Source: Shewanella sp. 10N.286.48.A6
GTDB taxonomy: Bacteria > Pseudomonadota > Gammaproteobacteria > Enterobacterales > Shewanellaceae
DNA length: 64,000 bases
NCBI RefSeq assembly: GCF_002873135.1
Contig: NZ_MCVI01000029.1
Span: 62,001-126,000, forward strand
Direction: 5' to 3'
Positions within the stretch are counted from its first letter, which is position 1. The number at the start of each line of letters is the position of its first letter. The translations under genes and the position numbers were made by a program. Shown here in pieces: positions 55,164 to 63,405 of this stretch. The notes beneath the pieces were generated by a model. That model saw only the letters and a program-made list of their open reading frames with translations, had not been told where the DNA came from and did no database searches.

Positions 55164-55194
55164 CCAAAAAACCCGCTTATGGCGGGTTTTTTAT
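55164..55194 (+). terminator. Terminator of typA
   Basis: AAAAACCCGC / GCGGGTTTTTT with a 5-base loop and a T-run, about 40 bases after the typA stop. Confidence 0.88.
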
Positions 55195-55300
55195 TGGCTA
55201 AATATACTTAGCCGCAAAACAGCACATGACTTAATTTCACTTTTAACTCACTTAAATCGACTATATATTTTCTCTCAATAATTAATCAACAGAGAATAAT

Positions 55301-55612
55301 ATGACCGTCATTAATCACGTTAACGTAGCCAAGCAAGCCAATGTTTATTTTGAAGGTAAAGTCATCAGTCGTACCATTCATTTTAATGACGGAAGCCAGC
55401 AGACTCTCGGAGTAGTGTTGCCGGGCGAATACAGCTTTGACACTGCTGTCGCTGAAATCATGAATGTGACTTCAGGTTCATTTGAGGTGCTATTACCCAA
55501 CAAGAGTGAATGGCAAACCGTTCCAGCAGGTCAACTGTTTACACTTGATGCGAAAGTCACCTTTAAAATTCGTACCCATGAAATTAGCGAATATTGCTGC
55601 GAGTACAAGTAA
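55301..55612 (+). CDS. ppnP: Pyrimidine/purine nucleoside phosphorylase PpnP (YaiE, DUF1255)
   Basis: PpnP splits nucleosides with phosphate to give a base and ribose-1-phosphate. This 103-residue cupin-fold protein matches E. coli YaiE in length and in key segments: [12 protein letters not shown], the [13 protein letters not shown] segment and [17 protein letters not shown]. The GAGAATAAT before ATG 55301 is a weak ribosome binding site. It follows the typA terminator and appears to be a unit of its own. Confidence 0.9.
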   Translation: MTVINHVNVAKQANVYFEGKVISRTIHFNDGSQQTLGVVLPGEYSFDTAVAEIMNVTSGSFEVLLPNKSEWQTVPAGQLFTLDAKVTFKIRTHEISEYCCEYK

Positions 55613-55703
55613 TTAGCCTATGTTAATCAGCAGTTAATACTGATCTTTAATTCAAAAGAGGCTAATATTATAAAGTTTAAAGCTGAAGGTGAAGGAACCC
55701 CAA

Positions 55704-56252
55704 ATGCGTTTAACCTTATTAATAACTCTTATTTTATGCAGTGTTATCTTTTCTATTAGTCATGCCACCGTGTATCGCTGGGTTGATGAACAAGGAAATG
55801 TACATTACAGCGACCAACCACGAGAAAATGCTGAACAAGTAGAATTGAGTGAAAATACCCAAAACAGTGTTGCTGCGCCCACCGTCATAGAAACAGACAG
55901 CAGCCCAAAAGAAGCTAAACCAGTAGAGTATCGGGTACGTATTGTTAATCCGACCCAAGAAGAAACCATTCGCAATAACAATGGCAACTTTACTGTGGTT
56001 GCCAGTGCTGCACCAGAATTACCCAGTGGCTTTTTAATGGCGCTGTATATCGACGACTTACTTTATGGTCAGCCGCAATCAAGCAGTATTTTTAATGTTA
56101 CCGAAGTGAATCGCGGTGAACATAATCTCGTGGTTAAAGTTTTGACCCAAAACGGCAAAGTCCTTGCATCAAGTTCTCCAAGAAAGATATTTCTACACCA
56201 AGCATCTGTTTTCTCAATCGCAAAGCCTCGACCTTTGCCAAGTAAAAAGTGA
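55704..56252 (+). CDS. DUF4124 domain-containing exported protein
   Basis: I chose ATG 55704 (MRLTLLITLILCSVIFSISHA), a clean signal peptide, with GAAGGAACC ahead; GTG 55689 is less likely. The mature protein begins with a DUF4124 domain (VYRWVDEQGNVHYSDQP), followed by a C-terminal beta-rich domain (about residues 90-170) with RIVNPTQEETIRNNNGNFTV, a pattern seen in other DUF4124 proteins. It is exported. It lies upstream of glnL-glnG (ntrBC), as is common in Shewanella and its relatives (from memory). Function unknown. Confidence 0.8.
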   Translation: MRLTLLITLILCSVIFSISHATVYRWVDEQGNVHYSDQPRENAEQVELSENTQNSVAAPTVIETDSSPKEAKPVEYRVRIVNPTQEETIRNNNGNFTVVASAAPELPSGFLMALYIDDLLYGQPQSSSIFNVTEVNRGEHNLVVKVLTQNGKVLASSSPRKIFLHQASVFSIAKPRPLPSKK

Positions 56253-56326
56253 TATATATCAAAAAGATAAATATTATGAATTTGAGATTGTTTTAACAAG
56301 TTGCCAGTGTAGAACAAGTTGCGCAT

Positions 56327-56343
56327 CGCACCATATTGGTGCA
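56327..56343. promoter_or_regulatory. NtrC binding site before glnL
   Basis: CGCACCATATTGGTGCA matches the NtrC consensus at 15 of 17 bases, and lies 36 bases before the glnL start. Such a site fits autoregulation of glnL-glnG by phosphorylated NtrC, as in enteric bacteria. Confidence 0.82.
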
Positions 56344-56378
56344 ACATAGTAGTGCAACTCTACTTTGCAGGACACTTG

Positions 56379-57416
56379 ATGGACATGAACAATCTGCTGA
56401 ATCATTTGGTTACCGCTGTATTCGTTATCGATAACGAATTACGGCCGCGTTATGCCAATGCTGCAGCTGAACAACTTCTTGGTATTGGCAGCAATAAATT
56501 ACTAGAGCAGCGTTTACCTGAGCTATATCAGTTCATGGGCGTTGAAGCCGAGCTCCTCCAAGACTCGGTTAACGCAAATCAAGGGATCACCGTCAACACT
56601 GCGGCGTTAATTACTCTTGATGGCGTACACCACATCATCGATATCACCCTGATACCGATGGAAAGTGAAGACAACATCAGCCTGCTAGAACTACGTCAAG
56701 TTGATCAACAACATCGTATTCATCAACAACTTAATTTAGATGCTCAGCAACAGGCGGCACAATTTTTAGTGCGTAACCTCGCCCATGAAATTAAAAACCC
56801 ATTAGGTGGCTTAAGAGGCGCGGCGCAACTATTATCTCGGGAACTAGAAGACCCAAGCCTTAAAGAATTTACCGATCTGATTATTGAGCAAGCCGATAGA
56901 CTACGAAATTTAGTTGATAAACTATTGGGCCCTCAGCGCCCGACTCAACATGAAACCCACAATATTCATCAAATAGTTCAAAAAGTGCTGCGCTTAGTCG
57001 AGCTAACCCTACCAAGCAATATCCGCTTGGAGCGAGATTATGACCCTTCAATCCCCGATATGGACATGGATGCTGATCAATTACAGCAAGCGGTGCTCAA
57101 TGTGGTGCAAAATGCCGCGCAAGCATTAGATCCTAATGGCGGAGAAATACTCATCCGCACTCGCACCCAGCATCAAGTCACCATAGGCACTAAGCGTTTT
57201 AAGCTGGTACTGGCATTGTCGATTATCGATAACGGCCCAGGGATCCCTGCAGACCTATTAGATACCTTGTTTTATCCCATGGTCACCGGCCGTGAGGAGG
57301 GCTCAGGATTAGGATTATCCATCGCCCATAATATTGCACGATTACATGGAGGTCGGATTGATTGTATATCGGCACCAGGACAAACAGAATTTACGATTAT
57401 TTTGCCATTACAATAA
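56379..57416 (+). CDS. glnL: GlnL (NtrB), nitrogen-regulation sensor kinase
   Basis: NtrB phosphorylates or dephosphorylates NtrC according to the PII signal of nitrogen status. I chose ATG 56379 (MDMNNLLNHLVTAVF); longer frames overlap the NtrC site. The 345-residue protein has a PAS domain (AVFVIDNELRPRYANAAAEQ), the H-box HEIKNPLGGLRGAAQ with the phosphorylated His, the N-box NVVQNAAQAL and the G-boxes DNGPGIP and GSGLGL. It lacks membrane segments, so it is cytoplasmic, and is followed by glnG. Confidence 0.95.
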   Translation: MDMNNLLNHLVTAVFVIDNELRPRYANAAAEQLLGIGSNKLLEQRLPELYQFMGVEAELLQDSVNANQGITVNTAALITLDGVHHIIDITLIPMESEDNISLLELRQVDQQHRIHQQLNLDAQQQAAQFLVRNLAHEIKNPLGGLRGAAQLLSRELEDPSLKEFTDLIIEQADRLRNLVDKLLGPQRPTQHETHNIHQIVQKVLRLVELTLPSNIRLERDYDPSIPDMDMDADQLQQAVLNVVQNAAQALDPNGGEILIRTRTQHQVTIGTKRFKLVLALSIIDNGPGIPADLLDTLFYPMVTGREEGSGLGLSIAHNIARLHGGRIDCISAPGQTEFTIILPLQ

Positions 57417-57446
57417 TTTGCCAATGATGGCTCAAGAGGAAGTGAT

Positions 57447-58862
57447 ATGAACATAAGCGAACAAGTTTGGATCCTTGATGACGACAGCTCGATTCGCTGG
57501 GTTTTAGAAAGAGCCTTAGCGGGAGCTAAACTGACAACGGCAAGTTTTGCCGCTGCAGAGTCGTTATGGCAAGCCTTAGAAATATCTCAGCCTATTGTCA
57601 TCGTATCTGATATCCGTATGCCGGGTACCGATGGCTTAACCTTGCTTGATCGCTTGCAAATGCACTATCCGCATATTCCGGTGATCATCATGACGGCTCA
57701 TTCGGATCTGGATAGTGCCGTCAGTGCCTATCAAGCAGGGGCATTTGAATATTTGCCAAAGCCTTTTGATATTGATGAAGCCATTGCGCTGGTAGAGCGC
57801 GCACTGACCCATGCAACAGAGCAAGTACCGCCGCCTGTAGCTGAGCCAGAAAAGCTTAAAACACCAGAAATTATTGGTGAAGCGCCTTCAATGCAGGAGG
57901 TGTTTCGCGCTATTGGCCGTTTATCTCGCTCATCAATTAGTGTGCTTATTAACGGTCAGTCTGGTACCGGTAAAGAGTTAGTTGCTGGGGCGCTGCATAA
58001 ACATAGCCCCCGTAAAGAAAACCCTTTTATTGCCCTTAACATGGCAGCAATCCCCAAAGATTTGATTGAATCTGAATTATTTGGTCATGAAAAAGGTGCC
58101 TTCACCGGTGCCGCTAATGTGCGCCAAGGGCGCTTTGAGCAAGCCAATGGCGGCACACTATTCTTAGATGAAATTGGTGATATGCCATTAGATGTGCAAA
58201 CCCGTCTATTGCGGGTATTGGCTGATGGGCAATTTTATCGGGTTGGTGGTCACATTGCCGTGCAAGTTGATGTACGTATTATTGCCGCAACCCACCAAGA
58301 CTTAGAATTATTGGTGCAAAAAGGCGATTTCCGTGAAGATTTATTTCATCGTCTCAATGTTATAAGAGTACATTTACCACCGCTTTCTCAGCGCCGTGAG
58401 GATATTACTCAGTTAGCAAGCCATTTCCTTGCCACTGCCGCCAAAGAAATCGGCGTTGAGCCTAAAATCCTCACTAAAGAAACCGCTAAAAAACTTGAGC
58501 AACTGCCGTGGCCGGGTAATGTGCGTCAGCTTGAAAATACCTGCCGCTGGTTAACAGTGATGGCATCGGGGCAAGAAATCCTGCCTCAGGATTTACCGCC
58601 TGAGCTGCTAAAAGATCCCATCAGTGCCAGCGAGCGTGTTAATGGTGTTTCTGATTGGCAAATGGCGCTGACCCAATGGATTGATGAAAAGCTCTCTGCC
58701 GGTGAAAGTGATTTATTAACTGAAGTGCAACCTGCCTTTGAGCGAATTTTACTTGAAACCGCACTAAAGCATACTCAAGGCCATAAACAAGAAGCCGCTA
58801 AACGTTTAGGCTGGGGGCGTAATACCCTCACCCGCAAGCTAAAAGAGCTTGAAATGGATTAA
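57447..58862 (+). CDS. glnG: GlnG (NtrC), nitrogen-regulation response regulator
   Basis: This sigma-54 activator has a receiver domain ([16 protein letters not shown], with the phosphorylated Asp in [12 protein letters not shown]), a central AAA+ domain with GQSGTGKE, the GAFTGA loop and the [11 protein letters not shown] box, and a C-terminal Fis-type helix-turn-helix ([20 protein letters not shown]). It has 471 residues, as in enteric NtrC. It lies 30 bases after glnL. The sites before glnA and glnL are its likely targets. Confidence 0.96.
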   Translation: MNISEQVWILDDDSSIRWVLERALAGAKLTTASFAAAESLWQALEISQPIVIVSDIRMPGTDGLTLLDRLQMHYPHIPVIIMTAHSDLDSAVSAYQAGAFEYLPKPFDIDEAIALVERALTHATEQVPPPVAEPEKLKTPEIIGEAPSMQEVFRAIGRLSRSSISVLINGQSGTGKELVAGALHKHSPRKENPFIALNMAAIPKDLIESELFGHEKGAFTGAANVRQGRFEQANGGTLFLDEIGDMPLDVQTRLLRVLADGQFYRVGGHIAVQVDVRIIAATHQDLELLVQKGDFREDLFHRLNVIRVHLPPLSQRREDITQLASHFLATAAKEIGVEPKILTKETAKKLEQLPWPGNVRQLENTCRWLTVMASGQEILPQDLPPELLKDPISASERVNGVSDWQMALTQWIDEKLSAGESDLLTEVQPAFERILLETALKHTQGHKQEAAKRLGWGRNTLTRKLKELEMD

Positions 58863-58882
58863 AGTCCTGCTTATTTCAGCCT

Positions 58883-58924
58883 AAAAGGAGTCCTATTTCG
58901 ATAATGAAATGACTCCTTTTTTAT
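58883..58924 (+). terminator. Terminator of glnL-glnG
   Basis: AAAAGGAGTC / GACTCCTTTT with an inner stem (ATTTC / GAAAT) in the loop and a T-run. About 20 bases past the glnG stop. Confidence 0.8.
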
Positions 58925-59085
58925 GACTATATTGATTTAGTTTTGTAGTTTAAGCACTATTAACTCAGAGTATAAGCATTATTCAGAGCTTCGAATATGG
59001 AGCGAGTAACAACCCTCAATTACCACAAACACATGAGCTGTAAAGCCGCGAAGTATATCGCTCAACATAACTGCAAGGACTGAAA

Positions 59086-59592
59086 ATGGCCGCAAAAAGC
59101 ATTATTGTCATGGGCGTATGTGCCAGCGGAAAAAGTAGCATTGCTGCGCGCTTAGCTGCTGTTATCAAGGCTAAGTTTATTGACGGTGACGATCTACATC
59201 CTAAAGCCAATATCATCAAAATGGCCAAGGGCGAAGCGCTCAATGATACCGACCGCGCCCCTTGGCTTGAGCGCATAAGGGATGCTGCATTTAGCATTGA
59301 ACAAAAAAACGAAACTGCAGTGATTGTCTGTTCAGCATTAAAACAAAGCTATCGCGAGCAAATACGCGAGGGCAATAATCATGTGGTATTTCTGTATCTT
59401 GAAGGCAGTTACCAACTAATTTTAAAAAGAATTCAAGCCCGTCATGGCCATTTTATGAAAGCTGACATGCTTGATAGTCAATTTGCCACCTTAGAAGATC
59501 CAAGCAATGAGCCTGACGTGATCACTGTCAATATTGATAATTCTATTGAAGCCATTGTCCAGCAAGCTTTAACCGAGTTAGAATCAAGTTAA
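59086..59592 (+). CDS. gntK: Gluconokinase
   Basis: GntK phosphorylates gluconate to 6-phosphogluconate. The 168-residue protein has Walker A MGVCASGKSS, the segment FIDGDDLHPKANIIKMAKG and LNDTDRAPWLERI, and the later CSALKQSYREQIREG, all typical of the GntK family. No gluconate transporter or dehydratase lies next to it. It has its own terminator. Confidence 0.93.
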   Translation: MAAKSIIVMGVCASGKSSIAARLAAVIKAKFIDGDDLHPKANIIKMAKGEALNDTDRAPWLERIRDAAFSIEQKNETAVIVCSALKQSYREQIREGNNHVVFLYLEGSYQLILKRIQARHGHFMKADMLDSQFATLEDPSNEPDVITVNIDNSIEAIVQQALTELESS

Positions 59593-59642
59593 TTTCGACC
59601 GCAACATTATCAAAACCGCACTCAACACTTGGCTGCAGATGT

Positions 59643-59684
59643 AAAAAAGCCTTAACTGCATATAACAGTTAAGGCTTTTTATTT
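59643..59684. terminator. Bidirectional terminator between gntK and fieF
   Basis: AAAAGCCTTAACTG / CAGTTAAGGCTTTT, with an A-run before and a T-run after, lies between two convergent genes. Confidence 0.87.
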
Positions 59685-59754
59685 GGCTAATATTGCCCTT
59701 GATAGCAACAGTATTATTAACTGCGGTATCAACTGCAATTGATGTCATCAGCCA

Positions 59755-60624
59755 TTAAATCGGGTCTTGGTGAATAATCACTTCGGCATCTTCAAACTCT
59801 GCCCGTAAGCGATCTTCAGTGCCATCAGTAATTTCGTGGGCTTCAAGTAATAACAGTTGCCCATTTAATTCAATATGAAATTGAATGAAGGTGGTTTTAC
59901 CGGCCTGACGCGTCCGTAAATCATGAATACCATTCACCCGCGGATCCGCGGTGGCAATGGCAACAATCTGCGCCCGAGTCTCTTCATCCAGCTCCCTGTC
60001 TAATAACGACTGAACCGAGCGATACGCTAAATCAAATGCTTGATGACCAATGTATAAGGCAATCAATACTGCAAACAAGCCATCAGCCCACCACCAGCCA
60101 TATTGTGCTAATACCAATGCCAGCAATACTGCACCGTTTAAAAATAAATCTGATTTATAATGCAATGAATCCGCTTCGACTATGGTGCTGTTGGTCTTGG
60201 CTAAGGCTTTTTTCTGCAGTATCACCAAGGCAAAAGTCATGACTAAGGCAATAATGGAGACAATGACCCCAAGGCCTGCATGGGCCACTTCTACCGGATT
60301 AATTAACCGTTCGCCACCATAAAACATCAACAAAAATGCTGAGCCTAAGATGAAAGCAGATTGGGCAAGTGATGCAAGAGGTTCGGCTTTACCATGACCA
60401 TATCGATGGTCGTCATCAGCGGGTAAAATGGCATAGCGAATAGCGATGAAATTCACTATGGATGCTAAGGCATCAGCAAAGGAGTCAGTAAGGGAAGCTA
60501 ACATACTCGCCGACCCTGAATAGAGCCAAGCGAGTAGTTTTATCACGATCAGGATTAATGCTGTTGCCACCGCGGCTCGGCTGGCAAGTTTTACCCAAAA
60601 ATCGTATTCAGATTCTGCAGTCAT
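59755..60624 (-). CDS. fieF: FieF, cation-efflux protein (CDF family)
   Basis: FieF is an inner-membrane antiporter for Fe2+/Zn2+ in exchange for protons. The 289-residue protein has six membrane helices and the CDF metal-site residues: D..F..D in helix 2 (SLTDSFADALAS) and HxxxD in helix 5 (HYKSDLFLN). The loop segment DDDHRYGHGKAEPLASL and the C-terminal metal-binding domain (HDLRTRQAGKTTFIQFHIEL) are typical. A CpxP-like gene lies downstream in the next position on the same strand. Confidence 0.93.
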   Translation of the reverse strand: MTAESEYDFWVKLASRAAVATALILIVIKLLAWLYSGSASMLASLTDSFADALASIVNFIAIRYAILPADDDHRYGHGKAEPLASLAQSAFILGSAFLLMFYGGERLINPVEVAHAGLGVIVSIIALVMTFALVILQKKALAKTNSTIVEADSLHYKSDLFLNGAVLLALVLAQYGWWWADGLFAVLIALYIGHQAFDLAYRSVQSLLDRELDEETRAQIVAIATADPRVNGIHDLRTRQAGKTTFIQFHIELNGQLLLLEAHEITDGTEDRLRAEFEDAEVIIHQDPI

Positions 60625-60689
60625 AATAGAGAAAACACTAGTAATTAAGCCATTTAGTTAATCTCTATTATAGCGGAGTCTTGGTTTAT

Positions 60690-61196
60690 TTAACGAGAAC
60701 CTTTACCTTTTACCTTGGTAAAGCGTGATTCAAATTTCTGTTGCTGCTCTTCTGTCAAAATTTGATAGATTTCATTTTGCATTTTGAAGAAATTCATCAT
60801 TTGTTGTGTTTGCTTCGCCTGCTTAGCAGCAATGATTTGCTCAGCTTGAGACTCATTAAAGTTGGCATCAGTAATTAACGCTAACATGTCTGCTTTATGT
60901 GCACTGCGCTCTTCTGCTGAAGGACGCTCGCCTTTTTCAGCTTTGTACTTAGCCATAATCGCTTTAACGTCAGTCTTTTGCGCTTCGGTAAGATCTAAAG
61001 AACGTAGCATTTTACGTACGCCTTTATGCATGCTTTTACCGTGATGTTTGCCGCCGTGAGCACGTTCACCTTTTTGGGTTTGCTCAGTTTTAACTGAGGT
61101 ATCTGCAGGCTCTGCGGCATAAAGTTGACCAGCTAATAATGCTGATGATGCTACTAGAGCTAAAACGCTGCTTTTCATCTTTAATCGTGTTTTCAT
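60690..61196 (-). CDS. CpxP/Spy-like periplasmic stress protein
   Basis: This 168-residue exported protein has a signal peptide (cut near LYAA) and two LTxxQ motifs: LTEAQK (after LRSLD) and LTEEQQQKF near the end. It is rich in His, Lys, Gln and Met, like the Spy/CpxP family, which chaperones proteins and damps the Cpx sensor. AAAGGTGAG precedes the ATG. A perfect CpxR box lies about 226 bases upstream, and cpxR begins about 2.2 kb away. Which of CpxP or Spy it equals cannot be decided here. Confidence 0.88.
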   Translation of the reverse strand: MKTRLKMKSSVLALVASSALLAGQLYAAEPADTSVKTEQTQKGERAHGGKHHGKSMHKGVRKMLRSLDLTEAQKTDVKAIMAKYKAEKGERPSAEERSAHKADMLALITDANFNESQAEQIIAAKQAKQTQQMMNFFKMQNEIYQILTEEQQQKFESRFTKVKGKGSR

Positions 61197-61736
61197 AATC
61201 TCACCTTTTATCTCAAGTTATTGAACCCGCTAAGACCGACGGTTAACCATTTAATCCATCAAATGTAACCAATCAAAAACTCACCTTAGGCTCAAAATCG
61301 TTTGTGTTGTCAGCATGAAAATGAACATCGCACTGATAACGGGATCTGGGGTCACCTACATACTGTTTCGTAGGAATGAAACAAGTTTAGCGAATGCAAT
61401 GTCAATGAGGGTGTTGGCTCAGTAAAAAAATGTAAAGACCATTTTTTAATCAACACACATCTTGTTATTCAATAAAATTGCCCATAATCACGACCTCGAT
61501 GCAGAGAATGGGAGCAAGCTCACGTATTAAAGGTTTGATCATTTTCATAATGAACAAAGTTACACTTGTAACATCAAAGTTAGCGCTAAGTAGTTAACAT
61601 TATGAGACATTAGCTTTATAGCGAGTGCGACTTATCAGAGATAATTTAAGCGCATGTGACAAAAGACTGCAGCTAAGAGTGAATGACTGATGTTATGAGT
61701 GACGAAATGCGGTAAATGATTGAATTGAGGTTATGG
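61197..61736. other. Divergent regulatory region with a CpxR box
   Basis: About 540 bases between the leftward CpxP-like gene and the rightward thioredoxin/CcdA-like gene. No ORF is convincing. It holds a perfect CpxR box and a small inverted repeat (CCTAC / GTAGG, 61355-61374). The region is long enough to serve both genes. Confidence 0.6.
61422..61436. promoter_or_regulatory. CpxR box
   Basis: GTAAAAAAATGTAAA is GTAAA-N5-GTAAA, an exact match to the CpxR-P consensus. It lies between the CpxP-like gene and the thioredoxin/CcdA-like gene; the cpxR gene begins about 2 kb downstream. Confidence 0.8.
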
Positions 61737-63179
61737 ATGAACAAAGTTGTCAGCAATATCATTTTTATTAGTAGTTTATTATTTTCTATCTGTGGTTTTG
61801 CACAAAGTAACGTGACACCCAGTCCTCACGAACCCAATGCCAGTATTTGGGTTAATCAAACCCAAGCCGGCCCCGAGATTAACTTACACTTTTTTTGGTC
61901 TGCGACCTGCCCACATTGTAAGGAGGCTCACCCTTTTATAGATGCCTTAGCAGAGCGCTATAGCTGGATTCATTTACAAGATTACCTTATCAGCGAGCCT
62001 GGCAGTGTCGACAAACTCATGGCCGTGGGCGAATTAACCGGGGTTGAACCCAAGTCAGTGCCTTATTTCGCCGTATGTGGCGAAGCCATTACTGGCTACA
62101 ACAGCCATGATGTCACCGGACGCTATATTCTGCAGCGCCTAGAGGCTTGTTATCAACGAAATGCAGGCAGCTTGCCAAGCAAAGACTTAATGGCAGATTT
62201 CTATACCGAAAAAACCACTGCTAGTAGCCCGCTTTTTGAAACCTGTGCTGATGATTTAGATCCAAATAACCCCAGCACTTGTGGGATGAACTTTAGTACG
62301 ACTACTAGCGAACAAGCAAAGCTCGATTCAACGCCACATATCCAGCCCGTTGATATTCCGTTAATTGGTGCAGTTCAACCAGAGCAAATGTCACTTCCTG
62401 TGTTGACCTTAGTCCTCGCCGGCGTCGATGCCTTTAACCCTTGTGCCTTCTTCGTATTGCTATTTTTGCTTAGCATTATGGTGAATGCCGGTAGTCGTGG
62501 CCGCATGTTATTAGTGGGCGGTATCTTTGTGTTTTTCTCGGGCTTTATTTACTTTATCTTTATGAGCGCGTGGCTAAACTTATTCCAGTTACTTGGCGGT
62601 GGTGATGGCGGCTGGATAATTACTAGCGCAGGAGTTATCGCACTGGTGGCGGCAGTAGTGAATATTAAAGATTTCTTTTTTGGTAAAGGCGATGTCAGTT
62701 TGTCTATGTCAGTTGAAAACCGCGGCAGCTTAATCAAACGCATGGGCAAATTATCTAAAGCTAGCTCTTTACCAAGCTTAATATTGGGTTCGGCATTACT
62801 GGCGATTATGGCCAATGCTTACGAGCTACTCTGCACCGCGGGTTTCCCGATGATTTACACCTCAGTGTTATCAATCTCAGGGGTAGATACCGTGCAGCGC
62901 TATTTATACCTCATCGCTTATAACCTTATCTATATCATTCCATTAGCGACGATTGTCATTGTTTTTGCTGCCACATTAGGTAAACGTAAGCTCACTGAAA
63001 AAGAAGGTGAAGTACTTAAGTTAATGTCTGGGATCATGATGCTAGGCTTAGGCAGCATGTTGGTTCTTAACCCTATGGCACTGCAAAACGTGGTGTTCTC
63101 TGTTGGGTTAATTGCCGGCTCAATTTTACTTACCTATATTGTGGTAAAAATTAAGCGCTATAAGCAAAAAGCCGTCTAA
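61737..63179 (+). CDS. Thioredoxin-CcdA-like fusion membrane protein
   Basis: I chose ATG 61737 (MNKVVSNIIFISSLLF), giving a signal peptide ending near CGFA; ATG 61716 would add 7 residues. The first ~190 residues are a periplasmic thioredoxin-like domain with Cys58-Pro-His-Cys61, the DsbA-type motif. The C-terminal ~250 residues have about six membrane helices with Cys near 241 (DAFNPCAFFVLLFLLSIM) and near 363 (YELLCTAGFPM), a CcdA/DsbD-like pattern. It could move electrons across the membrane to a periplasmic thiol. It lies near cpxR and a CpxR box. Confidence 0.78.
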   Translation: MNKVVSNIIFISSLLFSICGFAQSNVTPSPHEPNASIWVNQTQAGPEINLHFFWSATCPHCKEAHPFIDALAERYSWIHLQDYLISEPGSVDKLMAVGELTGVEPKSVPYFAVCGEAITGYNSHDVTGRYILQRLEACYQRNAGSLPSKDLMADFYTEKTTASSPLFETCADDLDPNNPSTCGMNFSTTTSEQAKLDSTPHIQPVDIPLIGAVQPEQMSLPVLTLVLAGVDAFNPCAFFVLLFLLSIMVNAGSRGRMLLVGGIFVFFSGFIYFIFMSAWLNLFQLLGGGDGGWIITSAGVIALVAAVVNIKDFFFGKGDVSLSMSVENRGSLIKRMGKLSKASSLPSLILGSALLAIMANAYELLCTAGFPMIYTSVLSISGVDTVQRYLYLIAYNLIYIIPLATIVIVFAATLGKRKLTEKEGEVLKLMSGIMMLGLGSMLVLNPMALQNVVFSVGLIAGSILLTYIVVKIKRYKQKAV

Positions 63180-63204
63180 TTTTTTATCTGGTAACATTAT
63201 CAAT

Positions 63205-63243
63205 GCGAGTGCTATTAAGTGGCACTCGCTATTGGCTATTTTG
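63205..63243 (+). terminator. Probable terminator after the thioredoxin-CcdA-like gene
   Basis: GCGAGTGC / GCACTCGC, a perfect 8-base stem with a 9-base loop, followed by TATTGGCTATTTT. The T-run is imperfect. Confidence 0.55.
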
Positions 63244-63405
63244 ATTAGACTGACCAGCTTGGTTTATTGCTTGTTCCAGCCCATTTATAGCTATCACTAA
63301 ACAATAACCACAGCTTAGTTGGCCAATATGTAAAAGAGTGCAATGTTGCTAAACTTGGCTATTCATTCGTTATATAGTGAATGCTTATTATTGAGCGAGG
63401 ATCCC

